Source: UBA4416 sp036676295
Lineage (GTDB): Bacteria > Bacteroidota > Bacteroidia > B-17B0 > Aurantibacillaceae
Assembly (NCBI GenBank): GCA_036676295.1
Contig: JAKFDE010000062.1
Coordinates: 124,001 to 188,000, forward strand
Length of the DNA stretch: 64,000 nt
Direction: 5' to 3'
The position numbers were made by a program, and so were the translations under genes. Shown in pieces: positions 43,140-51,790 of the stretch; the first letter of the stretch is position 1; each line of letters starts with the position of its first letter. The notes beneath the pieces are model-generated. The model worked only from the letters and a program-made list of their open reading frames with translations, searched no databases and had not been told where the DNA came from.

Positions 43140-45728
43140 CTAATCTTTCAGGACAGAAATTTTATTTACACGCCTTCTTTCTATAATGGCAATCACTGTT
43201 CCAATGATCATCAAAAGACATCCAAGCCATAACACATTAATGAATGGAAACATGTAAGCTTCAAGTACAACAAAATCTTTAGTGTTGCTTACTTTTTCAC
43301 TCATCTGAATTTCAATACTACCTTCATTAGGATTGATTTTCCAGAAGATGAATTTTAACCCTAATTCTTTTAATTCAAACTCATCAGGCATAACCATATT
43401 GTTTTTTAAGATATATTTTGGTGTCGCTCTATAAACTATTCCGTTAATATCCGTTGCCTTTAAAACAGCTGTAACGATCAATAAACTATCGTTTTTTGCA
43501 AATTGTTCTTCCGTTAAATTAGTAACGATGCTGTCAATTTTAATGATCGCATTGTCAGAATAAATGGTATCATTCATATGACCTACAAAGTTTGTTGGCT
43601 CTCTATAAGCATCTTTTTTTATTTCAGAATCATCAGAAAGAATAGCGGAAGTAATGTGTGTATAAATATCATTACTTAAAAAATGTTTCGTATCCGGATG
43701 AGCTGCTTTACCCATTCTTGGATTATCCTGTATCATTGGGCTAAGCTCAAATGCTTTAACTAAAGTGCCATTTTCACCTTTAGTAAAGTACTCCATCTTA
43801 AAATAAAAATCAATGCCCTTACGTTCTTTACCTTTGTAGGTTACCATGTAATTACCCATTGGCAAAGTATCTCCTTTGGTTAATACTAAACTTTTTTGCG
43901 AATTAAAATTCTCACCTAAAGCTTCTACTTTTTTATTAGACGTATTTTGTGAAATGGTTTGTTTTTTAGAAGTTGAAATTAAAGAACCTAATAAAATTAA
44001 AGCAAAACCAATATGCGCTATGGATGAGCCGGCGTGACGAATTTTACCTTTTAATATACTTAACCAATATCCGGCATTAGCAAACACAGCAAACAAAGCG
44101 GCAATGAATAATAAGGTGTAAGAAATTAAATTCCATTTTTCTACAGCACTGGCCTTGTCATAATCTTTTAAAAAGTATAAAGGAATACAACATGTTAATC
44201 CAAATACAATGGCTAATAAAGCGGCCCATTTTATTTGTTTATAGAATTGTTTAATGTCTGTTTTTTTGTATTTAAAATACTGCGTAATGGCAATTAATTT
44301 CACAATAATAATGGCAAATGGAACCATCCATAAATTGTAATCGGCCACTTTAAGTGGTGCTTTATCTAAATTAAATAATTTATTTAAAACAGGAATTGAA
44401 GTGAAATAAGTGATGACTAATGCCGACAGTAATAACACCAACGAGCCAATAAACATCCAGAACTCACGAGAATACAAACTTTCCTCTTCCTCTTCTTTAG
44501 GGAAAAATTTCATGTAAGAATAAACCGTAATGCCGGTGCTTATTCCTAACCATCCCAATACGATTATTGTTTTATAACCATAAACAACTGCTACAAATAA
44601 AAGCAGAAGTGAGATCATGATGTAGGAAACTCTTATTAATTTATCATGTATTAATAATATCACACATATAAAAATAAACGCTACTACATAGATCACTAAC
44701 TGTCCTTGCATTCCAAGATCAGTGAACGCGTGTACCGAACTGTTACCTAAAATACCACTGCGAGTTAAGAATGTTGAGTACAGAACTAACAAGAATGAAG
44801 CAATGGATAACAAATGCGTCATAAATAAAGAGCCTCCTTTATTTTTATTGATGATCATTACGTGGCCAGCTGCTACAATAACAATCCATGGAACAAGAGA
44901 TGAATTCTCTACCGGATCCCAAGCCCAGAAACCGCCAAAACTCAGAGCTTCATATGCCCAGGCTCCACCCATTAAAATACCTGTACCCAGAATCATGACG
45001 CTGAAGAATGTCCAGGTAAGTGCCGGTTTTTGCCAGGTGGTAAAATCGCGTTTCCATAAACCTGCTAATGCAAATGCAAATGGAGGCAATGTAGAAGCAA
45101 AACCTAAAAATAAAGTAGGAGGATGGATCGTCATCCAATAGTTTTGTAACAACGGATTTAAACCTCGTCCGTCAAGTTTTAATAAATAGTTTGGATCTTG
45201 AAGAAAAGGAGCGTTTGCTAACTCAGGATTATCTCTGAAAAGTGTAAAAGGATTCATTCCTATTTTATAATCTCCAAGAACAACTCCTAATAACATGCTT
45301 GCCAAAAACACTTGTACCAAAGAGAATACAGCCATGGTGGGCGCTTCCCATTTTGCGTCAATGCTTCTGCGTAAAATATTTCCTAATACAACATTCCAAA
45401 AAGTCCATAATAAAAAACTACCTTCTTGTCCTTCCCAAAAGCATGACATGATGTATTGCATAGGCATGCTATTATTGCTATGTTGCTGTACATACGCATA
45501 TTCATACATATGATTAAACAACATGTAAAACAATGTAGCCGCAATGCCAATAACGGAAATAGAATGAACAGAAAAACTAATGCGCGCAAAAGACCGCCAC
45601 TCAGACGTTAATTGTTCTTTTGAGTGAAAATAGTAAGCAACCGTAGAAAGGATAGCGGCTATTAATGATAAGAAAACAAATGAGTTTCCCAGGGTTCCAA
45701 CCCATAAATGTTCACCTATATAATTCAT
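43140..45728 (-). CDS. ccmF: Cytochrome c maturation heme lyase subunit CcmF
   Basis: An 862-residue inner-membrane protein of about 15 helices. The WWD heme-handling motif GGFWAWDPVENSSLVPW (about 262-278) is intact; conserved GNSSVHAF and SFWEGQEGSFLLW-like stretches are seen. The last 290 residues form a soluble periplasmic domain before a final helix. CcmF moves heme from CcmE to apocytochrome c. It is the last gene of the ccm group and is separated from ccmE by a VOC gene. The Bacteroidota form is longer than that of E. coli, about 650 residues. Confidence 0.93.
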   Translation of the reverse strand: MNYIGEHLWVGTLGNSFVFLSLIAAILSTVAYYFHSKEQLTSEWRSFARISFSVHSISVIGIAATLFYMLFNHMYEYAYVQQHSNNSMPMQYIMSCFWEGQEGSFLLWTFWNVVLGNILRRSIDAKWEAPTMAVFSLVQVFLASMLLGVVLGDYKIGMNPFTLFRDNPELANAPFLQDPNYLLKLDGRGLNPLLQNYWMTIHPPTLFLGFASTLPPFAFALAGLWKRDFTTWQKPALTWTFFSVMILGTGILMGGAWAYEALSFGGFWAWDPVENSSLVPWIVIVAAGHVMIINKNKGGSLFMTHLLSIASFLLVLYSTFLTRSGILGNSSVHAFTDLGMQGQLVIYVVAFIFICVILLIHDKLIRVSYIMISLLLLFVAVVYGYKTIIVLGWLGISTGITVYSYMKFFPKEEEEESLYSREFWMFIGSLVLLLSALVITYFTSIPVLNKLFNLDKAPLKVADYNLWMVPFAIIIVKLIAITQYFKYKKTDIKQFYKQIKWAALLAIVFGLTCCIPLYFLKDYDKASAVEKWNLISYTLLFIAALFAVFANAGYWLSILKGKIRHAGSSIAHIGFALILLGSLISTSKKQTISQNTSNKKVEALGENFNSQKSLVLTKGDTLPMGNYMVTYKGKERKGIDFYFKMEYFTKGENGTLVKAFELSPMIQDNPRMGKAAHPDTKHFLSNDIYTHITSAILSDDSEIKKDAYREPTNFVGHMNDTIYSDNAIIKIDSIVTNLTEEQFAKNDSLLIVTAVLKATDINGIVYRATPKYILKNNMVMPDEFELKELGLKFIFWKINPNEGSIEIQMSEKVSNTKDFVVLEAYMFPFINVLWLGCLLMIIGTVIAIIERRRVNKISVLKD

Positions 45729-45737
45729 TACAAAAAC

Positions 45738-46136
45738 CTATTTTTTATTTTTATCGTCCCATAATTTAGGTTCCCATAACTCCAGCTTATTACCTGCAGG
45801 ATCCATTATCCAGGCAAAAGCACCATTTTCATGATATTCGGGACCTTTTACAATTTCAACATTCCCTGCTTTTAATTGAACAAGCATTTCATCCATGTTA
45901 TCAATTCTGTAATTGATCATAAATGAGGATTCGCTTGGGCTAAACCATTTGGTATCTTCAGGGGCTGCATTCCAAACGGTTGCACCTTTATCTTCTGCTA
46001 AATCTTGTGGCCATCTTAAAACGGCACCGCCCCATGACTCCAGATTTAAGCCTAAATGTTTTTTATACCACTCTGATAATTCTTTAGGGTTTGGGGTTTT
46101 AAAAAACACACCACCTATTCCTGTTATTTTTGCCAT
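45738..46136 (-). CDS. VOC (glyoxalase/bleomycin-resistance) family protein
   Basis: A 132-residue VOC protein. The motifs GIGGVFFKTPNPKELSEWYKKHLGL at the start, FMINYRIDNMDEMLVQLKAG in the middle and IMDPAGNKLELWEPK at the end are standard paired beta-alpha-beta units, with Glu125-like metal ligand in LELWE. The substrate is unknown. It lies 16 bp after ccmE and 9 bp before ccmF, an unusual insertion in a ccm run, so it may be co-transcribed with cytochrome c maturation genes. Confidence 0.88.
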   Translation of the reverse strand: MAKITGIGGVFFKTPNPKELSEWYKKHLGLNLESWGGAVLRWPQDLAEDKGATVWNAAPEDTKWFSPSESSFMINYRIDNMDEMLVQLKAGNVEIVKGPEYHENGAFAWIMDPAGNKLELWEPKLWDDKNKK

Positions 46137-46152
46137 ATCTGGATTTAGAATA

Positions 46153-46539
46153 TTATTGAACCTGTGGTTTCCCGTCGTTATACTTACTAGGGCATTTCAT
46201 TAAAATGTCGTTAGCATGAAATTCTTCTCCCTCCATTTTTCCGATCAAAACAATTTGTTCTGATTTTTCAAAATCCTGAGGTACGCTTTTATGAAGCACT
46301 ACTTTTTTCTCAACACCTTTATTATCTGTCATTAAAAACGAACATTCGTCCGCATTGATTTTTGGATCATACTGAACAGGAACTGTTTTATTTAATTTTC
46401 CAACCACATGATATTCTGTATCAGGATTTGAGATCGCTTCTGCAAAATCTGCATAAGACGCATTACTTTGAAGTGACGTGAAAATAACGCCAATTGCCAC
46501 TGCAATTACTATTATTCCTACAATGTGAATCTTTTTCAT
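46153..46539 (-). CDS. ccmE: Cytochrome c maturation heme chaperone CcmE, CxxxY type
   Basis: A 128-residue periplasmic protein with one N-terminal membrane helix (about 5-24), then an OB-fold (YHVVGKLNKTVPVQYDPKINADECSFLMTDNKGVEKKVVLHKSV, PQDFEKSEQIVLIGKMEGEEFHANDILMKC, read in pieces). The heme site in most CcmE is HxxxY; here the text is CPSKY, with Cys116 and Tyr120. CxxxY is known from a variant system I. It carries heme from CcmC to CcmF. It is 89 bp downstream of ccmD, with an intergenic repeat in between. Confidence 0.92.
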   Translation of the reverse strand: MKKIHIVGIIVIAVAIGVIFTSLQSNASYADFAEAISNPDTEYHVVGKLNKTVPVQYDPKINADECSFLMTDNKGVEKKVVLHKSVPQDFEKSEQIVLIGKMEGEEFHANDILMKCPSKYNDGKPQVQ

Positions 46540-46557
46540 TTTTAGTTTTCTATTCTT

Positions 46558-46598
46558 AACCGCAAAGTTCGCAAAGAAGTCGCGAAGATCGCAGAAAT
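46558..46598. repeat. Intergenic repeat, family B copy 2
   Basis: ACCGCAAAGTTCGCAAAGAAGTCGCGAAG, in its first 20 bases, matches the type of 17819-17861. It lies between ccmD and ccmE. Confidence 0.6.
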
Positions 46599-46628
46599 TA
46601 TTTTTTCTCTTTTGTCCCTTGAGTCTTT

Positions 46629-46844
46629 TTAGTCTTTTTTCTCCAGCCTCTTTAATTTAATATCCAGGTAAATCAAATAAGCGATCAAGCAAATAAATAT
46701 GATCGATAAAACAGCTATTACAACATAGATCTTTCCTTCGCTTCTAAATGTATCGGCCATTTTTGGTTCACCAGTAATGGTTTGTGCCTTACCAATAACA
46801 GATAAGAACAAAGTTACGAAAAGTATAAAAAATTTATTCTTCAT
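46629..46844 (-). CDS. ccmD: CcmD-like small membrane protein
   Basis: A 71-residue protein with a signal-like N-terminus (MKNKFFILFVTLFLSVIGKAQ) and one membrane helix (about 39-59, VVIAVLSIIFICLIAYLIYLD) followed by basic KLKRLEKKD. CcmD stabilises the CcmABC complex and helps release heme-loaded CcmE. Its ATG overlaps the 3' end of ccmC by 11 bp. The assignment rests on position, length and the helix with its basic tail. Confidence 0.85.
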   Translation of the reverse strand: MKNKFFILFVTLFLSVIGKAQTITGEPKMADTFRSEGKIYVVIAVLSIIFICLIAYLIYLDIKLKRLEKKD

Positions 46845-47496
46845 GTTTTTGATAATGTAATGTTGCTAAACGTTTTTTAATATCTAAGATCCAAAGACTT
46901 AATAATACCCAACCAATAACTGCAGGATAAAATACTGTACGCATGTTACTATCCAGATCATATTTTCCAAAGGCAGGATTACCGCCATTACCGGGATGCA
47001 GTGAATCTGTTAAACGAGGCAAGATCATGATAAAAACGAACATCATTACAAAGGCGAAAATATTATAAACCGCGGCAATACGAGCTCGTTTTAATTCATC
47101 AATAATGGAACTTCTTAATATGAAATAAGCTAAATAAATCAATACGGCAATTGCTACTCCGTTTAATTTTGGATCCTCAAAAGTCCACCAGGTTCCCCAG
47201 GTAAATTTAGCCCACATACAACCGGTCAATAATCCGGGAATACTCAGAAACAAACCAACTTGAGCAGCCTGATTACTAATCAGGTCAGATCTCATATCAT
47301 TTTTACCCAATTGTTTAATGGCAAATACGACAGAGTAACCCATCTGAAACAACATGGCAAACCAAATTGGCACATGGTAATACACATTACGGATAGTTTC
47401 ATTTAAAATGTCTAAACGCGGTACAGGGTTTAACAATCCCCACACCAAGGTGTACAGAATTAGCAAAGCCGACAATATTTTCCACCATTTTATCAT
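46834..47496 (-). CDS. ccmC: Heme exporter CcmC
   Basis: A 220-residue membrane protein with six helices. The tryptophan-rich motif WGTWWTFEDPKL (about 95-110) is the WWD domain in a CcmC form, where the usual D is replaced by E-D context. It hands heme to CcmE. I chose the ATG at 47496: with it the start overlaps the ccmB stop as ATGA, a classic coupled arrangement. A TTG at 47505 is in frame but less likely. Periplasmic histidines near LDILNETIRNVYYHVPIWF fit the heme axial ligand role. Confidence 0.93.
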   Translation of the reverse strand: MIKWWKILSALLILYTLVWGLLNPVPRLDILNETIRNVYYHVPIWFAMLFQMGYSVVFAIKQLGKNDMRSDLISNQAAQVGLFLSIPGLLTGCMWAKFTWGTWWTFEDPKLNGVAIAVLIYLAYFILRSSIIDELKRARIAAVYNIFAFVMMFVFIMILPRLTDSLHPGNGGNPAFGKYDLDSNMRTVFYPAVIGWVLLSLWILDIKKRLATLHYQKHEE

Positions 47497-48152
47497 TCGC
47501 GCCAAAGGTAATTAAATAATATAGTTGCCAGAGCAATTACAACAAAATTTAGCATAATTAAGATCAACAAATAGTTATAACTCACACTCCATGCTAAACC
47601 ATCAATGGCATGTTTACTTAATTTAATTGACACCAATAATAAAGGCATTAAAACAGGAAAACTTAAAATAGCCATTAAACTCATATTGTTATTGGCCTTT
47701 GAAGCAATAGCGCTCATCAAACTCAAAACTCCCGAAAAAGCTGTTGAGCTGAAGAGTAAGGTTGCTAAAAACATTCCCATATCCTGAACCATGCTACCTA
47801 CAAACCAGGAATAGAAAAAGAAAGTCAATAAACTTAAGGCTGCCATTAACAACATATTGTAAATGATCTTGCCTAAAATGAATTGACGTGGGTTATAGTA
47901 CAAATAATTGAACAAACCTTTGCCTTTGGTTTCTCCATGAAAACTTTTACTGGACACATTTACAGCAATGAACATGAAAATGACCCAAAACAAAGCATTC
48001 CAAACTGTAGGATGAATGATCTTTTTAAACGATAAGGCTGACACGAAGACCGTTGCTACGATATAAACTAAAATTCCGGCAAAGGTCGATTTTTGTCTGA
48101 ATTCCAGAAGAAACTCTTTTTTAATTAAATGAGATAACCGGCCGTTTTGCAT
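47493..48152 (-). CDS. ccmB: Heme exporter membrane subunit CcmB
   Basis: A 219-residue protein with six hydrophobic helices. LIKKEFLLEFRQKSTFAGILVYIV is the CcmB opening and FHGETKGKGLFNYLYYNPRQFILGKIIYNMLLMAALSL (read in pieces) is the conserved middle. It is the permease partner of CcmA. The ATG at 48152 is preferred because the -7 element TAAATTTG lies 6 bp upstream. The last base of its stop overlaps ccmC. No CcmA ATPase gene is in the window. Confidence 0.92.
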   Translation of the reverse strand: MQNGRLSHLIKKEFLLEFRQKSTFAGILVYIVATVFVSALSFKKIIHPTVWNALFWVIFMFIAVNVSSKSFHGETKGKGLFNYLYYNPRQFILGKIIYNMLLMAALSLLTFFFYSWFVGSMVQDMGMFLATLLFSSTAFSGVLSLMSAIASKANNNMSLMAILSFPVLMPLLLVSIKLSKHAIDGLAWSVSYNYLLILIMLNFVVIALATILFNYLWRE

Positions 48153-48158
48153 GCGCCC

Positions 48159-48166
48159 CAAATTTA
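48159..48166 (-). promoter_or_regulatory. TAnnTTTG -7 element before ccmB
   Basis: On the minus strand TAAATTTG ends 6 bp before the ATG at 48152, so the ccm transcript would be leaderless and begins here. Confidence 0.55.
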
Positions 48167-48214
48167 CACCCAAATACTGGAAAAGACAATTATATTTTAG
48201 TGATTAAAGTTGTA

Positions 48215-48222
48215 TAACTTTG
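48215..48222 (+). promoter_or_regulatory. TAnnTTTG -7 element before the glutathione peroxidase gene
   Basis: TAACTTTG lies 31 bp before the ATG at 48254, in the divergent gap with ccmB. Confidence 0.55.
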
Positions 48223-48253
48223 TGGTTTAAAACCACTTAAAACTTGCCCCTAA

Positions 48254-48814
48254 ATGAAAATAACCTTCGTTTTTATCATATCAGCGATTACTTTAACACT
48301 TTCGTCTTTTTTTACCAAAAAAGGAACGAACCCAACCTCGATACACCAATTTAAAGTAAAGACCATTGATGGTGAAATTTTTGATTTTGCGAGTTTAAAA
48401 GGTAAAAAAATTCTGATCGTAAATACCGCCAGTAAATGTGGTTTTACTCCTCAGTTTAAAGATCTGGAAGCATTGTATTTAAAATATAAAGACAAGAATT
48501 TTGTGATCGTTGGTTTTCCCTGTAATCAATTTGGTGGGCAAGATCCCGGTTCTAATGCGGATATCAAAGAATTTTGCACAAAAAATTACGGTGTTACTTT
48601 TCCGATGATGGAAAAAATAAACGTGAAAGGCGATAGTATTTGCGAAGTATATAACTGGTTAACCAACCAAGATAAAAACGGAGTAATGAGCAGTACTGTA
48701 AAATGGAATTTTCAGAAATACATGATCGATGAAAATGGTCATTTAATTGATTATGTCATGTCTTACAAAAGTCCTGATACGGATAAGATCGTGAAGTGGA
48801 TCGAGGGGAAGTAA
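48254..48814 (+). CDS. Glutathione peroxidase-type thiol peroxidase
   Basis: A 186-residue protein with an N-terminal hydrophobic segment (about 3-20), which could be a signal or anchor. The catalytic Cys62 is in NTASKCGFTPQF, Gln92 in GFPCNQFGGQDPGS, and Trp in VKWNFQKYMID; all three parts of the catalytic triad are present, with Cys instead of Sec. Such enzymes usually use thioredoxin. It reduces peroxides. The gene is divergent from ccmB, so it may protect heme-handling or the envelope. Confidence 0.93.
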   Translation: MKITFVFIISAITLTLSSFFTKKGTNPTSIHQFKVKTIDGEIFDFASLKGKKILIVNTASKCGFTPQFKDLEALYLKYKDKNFVIVGFPCNQFGGQDPGSNADIKEFCTKNYGVTFPMMEKINVKGDSICEVYNWLTNQDKNGVMSSTVKWNFQKYMIDENGHLIDYVMSYKSPDTDKIVKWIEGK

Positions 48815-48816
48815 TT

Positions 48817-48911
48817 TATTTCTCGCAGAGTTCCGCTCATTCTTCGCAGAGTAACACAGAAAAATATCAGCGAAAATCTACGTTTTTATTTGTGTAAATC
48901 TGCGAGAGAAA
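48817..48911. repeat. Intergenic repeat with complementary ends, family D
   Basis: TTTCTCGCAGAGTTCCGC near 48820 and TCTGCGAGAGAAA near the end are complementary apart from a CT insertion. The middle has CGCAGAG and GCGAAAATCTACG. It fills the space between convergent stop codons of the peroxidase and the SDR genes, and may also act as a bidirectional hairpin. Confidence 0.55.
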
Positions 48912-49673
48912 TTACACAAGTGGATGCCTCAAAACCGTTGTCGAGTTTGCCTGAATTGTCGGCATAATGATCAGGTCATTGATATTTACATGAGCCGGGC
49001 GAGACGCCATCCAATAAATGGTTTCAGCAATATCTTCGGGCTTTAAAGGCACAATATTTTCGTATACTTTTTTAGCACGTTCTTCATCTCCATCAAAACG
49101 CACAATGCTAAATTCTGTTTCTACCATTCCCGGATTTATAGAGGAAACTTTAATTCCGTGAGGTAACAGATCAATGCGCATGCCTTTATTCAATGCATCA
49201 ACCGCATGTTTGGTAGCACAATACACATTCCCATTGGCATACACTTCTTTCCCTGCAATAGAACCTAAATTAATAATATGACCTTTTTTATTAGGGATCA
49301 TCAAAGCCGCTACGTGCTTAGTTACATATAACAAACCTTTAATATTAGTATCGATCATTTGCTCCCAATGTTCCAATTTTCCTTGCTGAATACTAGATAA
49401 CCCCGCTGCTAAACCCGCGTTATTTACCAAAACATCAATTGTTTTGAAATCATTTGGTAAAGAATTGATCGCTTTATTGACTTGCTCCTCTACTCTCACG
49501 TCAAAACACAGATCACACACTTTTACCTTGTATTTTTGGCTCAATTCAGTCTTTAATTCTGTCAAACGTTCTTGTCTACGGCCTGTAATGATCAGGTCAT
49601 ATCCATTTTTAGCAAATTCTAAAGCGGTTGATTTTCCAATACCAGAGGTAGCACCTGTAATTAAAGCAATCAT
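48912..49673 (-). CDS. Short-chain dehydrogenase/reductase (YdfG-like)
   Basis: A 253-residue classical SDR. GATSGIGKST (about 6-15) binds NADP; the first basic residue after strand 2 lies in TGRRQERL, favouring NADPH; VNNAGLAAG follows; the catalytic Ser and YCATKHAVD (Tyr-x-x-x-Lys) are present. It resembles YdfG, which acts on hydroxy acids such as L-allo-threonine or 3-hydroxypropionate. The substrate is not fixed by sequence. It is convergent with the peroxidase gene across repeat D. Confidence 0.92.
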   Translation of the reverse strand: MIALITGATSGIGKSTALEFAKNGYDLIITGRRQERLTELKTELSQKYKVKVCDLCFDVRVEEQVNKAINSLPNDFKTIDVLVNNAGLAAGLSSIQQGKLEHWEQMIDTNIKGLLYVTKHVAALMIPNKKGHIINLGSIAGKEVYANGNVYCATKHAVDALNKGMRIDLLPHGIKVSSINPGMVETEFSIVRFDGDEERAKKVYENIVPLKPEDIAETIYWMASRPAHVNINDLIIMPTIQANSTTVLRHPLV

Positions 49674-49881
49674 ATAAATAATTTATGTCTTTGAAGGCTT
49701 AAATATAAAGGATTAGTCGTTTATAAAACTTGAAAAGCTCAAAAAAATCTTTCGGAAAATTGACTATATTTATCCAGCTCTTTTTAGGGCTTAATTTTTT
49801 TAATATTAAGATTCCCGACTTTGTTTAAACTAACAGATACTTTTTGTTATTTGAACTGGTCGTCAAAATAAAATAAATAAT

Positions 49882-51318
49882 ATGGCATGTGGCAGTTGTT
49901 CAACAGGGCAAGATAAAAATACACCAGGCGGCGTTCCTGCCGGATGCAACAACAACGGTTCTTGTGGTACCGGTGGCGGTTGCAATAAATTAAATGTATT
50001 TGATTGGTTAGGTAACATGAGTTTACCTGAAGGTCAAACACCTTGTGATATTTTAGAGATCAGATTTAAGAATTCCCGTAAAGAATTTTTCAGAAACGTT
50101 AATAATTTAACCTTAAGCGTTGGTGATGTGGTAGCGGTTGAATCATCTCCTGGTCACGATATTGGAGTTGTTTCCATAACCGGTGAATTAGTAAGGCTTC
50201 AAATGAAAAAGAAGCAGATTAATTTTGACAGTGAAGAAATAAAAAAAGTATACAGAAAAGCCAAACAACAGGATATTGATAAATGGCGCGAAGCGCAAGC
50301 GTTAGAAGTGGACACCATGTACAAAGCCCGTACATTGGCATTAAGGCTTGGTTTGCAAATGAAGATCAGTGATGTGGAATACCAAGGTGATAAAAGCAAA
50401 GCGGTGTTTTACTATACAGCTGATGGCCGTGTAGATTTCAGGGAACTGATCAAAGTAATGGCTGAAGAATTTAAAGTGCGTATTGAAATGCGTCAGATCG
50501 GTGCAAGACAAGAAGCCGGAAGATTAGGTGGTATTGGCTCTTGTGGTCGTGAATTATGTTGTTCAACCTGGTTAACCGATTTCAGAACCGTTTCTACTTC
50601 AGCAGCTCGTTATCAGCAATTATCATTAAACCCATTAAAGTTAGCCGGCCAATGTGGTAAACTAAAATGTTGTTTAAACTATGAGTTAGATAGCTACTTA
50701 GATGCTTTAAAAGAATTTCCGGAAATTGATAATAGAAAACTAGCCACTGAAAAAGGTTATGCTTTTCATCAAAAAACAGATATTTTCAAACGTGTTATTT
50801 GGTGGTCATACACTAGCGAGCCGGATGTATTTGTACCATTATCGATTGCACGCACCAAAGAAATTTTCAAAATGAATGCAGACGGGCAAAAACCGGCTGA
50901 TTTATTAGAACCAAAACAATACAAAGAATTAGAAGTTGTAAAACAACCTGATTTTGAAAATGTAGTTGGTCAGGATTCGTTAACACGTTTTGATAATCGC
51001 AAAAAAGGACAAAACAGACCTAAGCCAAATCAAAACCGCAAGCCTAACCCTAATCAAAAACCAAACCCTAACCAAAAACAAAATGTTGCGCCTGTAGCTA
51101 AAACAGACAAAGCGGTTAATTCTGCACCAAAGGTAAATCATCCACCTCAAGGCAAACCGCAAACACCAAAGCCAACACACACACACCAGTTAAAACAGCC
51201 TCCTCAAAAAAATGCACAGCCGGGTCATCATAAACCTAACCCTAATGCGCAACCAAAAAAACCACAACACAACCATAATAAACCAAGACCAAAAAATGAT
51301 GGCGGCGATAAAGCATAA
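49882..51318 (+). CDS. ricT: PSP1-domain protein RicT (YaaT-like)
   Basis: A 478-residue protein. The N-terminus has a Cys/Gly-rich stretch, MACGSCSTGQDKNTP and then CNNNGSCGTGGGC, before the PSP1 domain (about 75-280). Conserved cysteine pairs lie in GIGSCGRELCCSTW (about 217) and AGQCGKLKCCLNYELDSY (about 255), the likely FeS or metal site of RicT. The C-terminal tail from about 370 is rich in Asn, Pro, Lys and Gln and is disordered. In Bacillus RicT with RicA and RicF affects RNase Y; in Bacteroidota its neighbour is gldH, as here. The gene is preceded by 208 bp with no gene. Confidence 0.9.
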   Translation: MACGSCSTGQDKNTPGGVPAGCNNNGSCGTGGGCNKLNVFDWLGNMSLPEGQTPCDILEIRFKNSRKEFFRNVNNLTLSVGDVVAVESSPGHDIGVVSITGELVRLQMKKKQINFDSEEIKKVYRKAKQQDIDKWREAQALEVDTMYKARTLALRLGLQMKISDVEYQGDKSKAVFYYTADGRVDFRELIKVMAEEFKVRIEMRQIGARQEAGRLGGIGSCGRELCCSTWLTDFRTVSTSAARYQQLSLNPLKLAGQCGKLKCCLNYELDSYLDALKEFPEIDNRKLATEKGYAFHQKTDIFKRVIWWSYTSEPDVFVPLSIARTKEIFKMNADGQKPADLLEPKQYKELEVVKQPDFENVVGQDSLTRFDNRKKGQNRPKPNQNRKPNPNQKPNPNQKQNVAPVAKTDKAVNSAPKVNHPPQGKPQTPKPTHTHQLKQPPQKNAQPGHHKPNPNAQPKKPQHNHNKPRPKNDGGDKA

Positions 51319-51784
51319 ATTATTTACACTAACGGTTTTCGGCTTGCTTAGTGTTTTCTTTGTTTCTTGTAATGGCAAAGTCGTATATAGCAAATACGAA
51401 ACGCTACCCGAAGAAGGATGGAAAACAGAAAACAAACTGAGCTATGAAGTTGACATTGAAGATGCGAGCTCTTTTAACAACGTATTTTTAACGGTGCGTC
51501 ATGCCGATTCATATCCTTACAGTAATTTATTTGTGTTTTTAACAACCACTTATCCCAACGGAAAAATTACTGTTGACACTTTAGAATGTATCTTAGCCAA
51601 TAAAAAAGGAGAATGGCAAGGAGATGGTGCCGGTGAAATTTGGGACAACAAAATTCCTTTAAAACAAAATCTAAGATTCCCTCAAAAAGGAAAATACAAA
51701 TTTACCTTTGAACAAGGCATGCGCAGTAATCCATTACCATTAATTATGGATTTTGGAATGATCATCGAAAAGGCTGATCAATAA
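51296..51784 (+). CDS. gldH: Gliding motility lipoprotein GldH
   Basis: A 162-residue lipoprotein. The ATG at 51296 (or the next codon at 51299) gives MMAAIKHKLFTLTVFGLLSVFFVSC with lipidation at Cys25. The mature part has the GldH features: NVFLTVRHADSYPYSNLFVFL, GEWQGDGAGEIWDNK and KGKYKFTFEQGMRSNPLP. GldH is needed for gliding in Flavobacterium and is linked to type IX secretion. The gene begins inside ricT, overlapping by 23 bp; an upstream ATG at 51212 would add 28 residues out of the signal context. Confidence 0.92.
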   Translation: MMAAIKHKLFTLTVFGLLSVFFVSCNGKVVYSKYETLPEEGWKTENKLSYEVDIEDASSFNNVFLTVRHADSYPYSNLFVFLTTTYPNGKITVDTLECILANKKGEWQGDGAGEIWDNKIPLKQNLRFPQKGKYKFTFEQGMRSNPLPLIMDFGMIIEKADQ

Positions 51785-51790
51785 AATAGT

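Noticed and set aside
44722..45589. Plus- and minus-strand frames within ccmF
   Set aside because: They overlap the long heme-lyase gene, are short and lack motifs.
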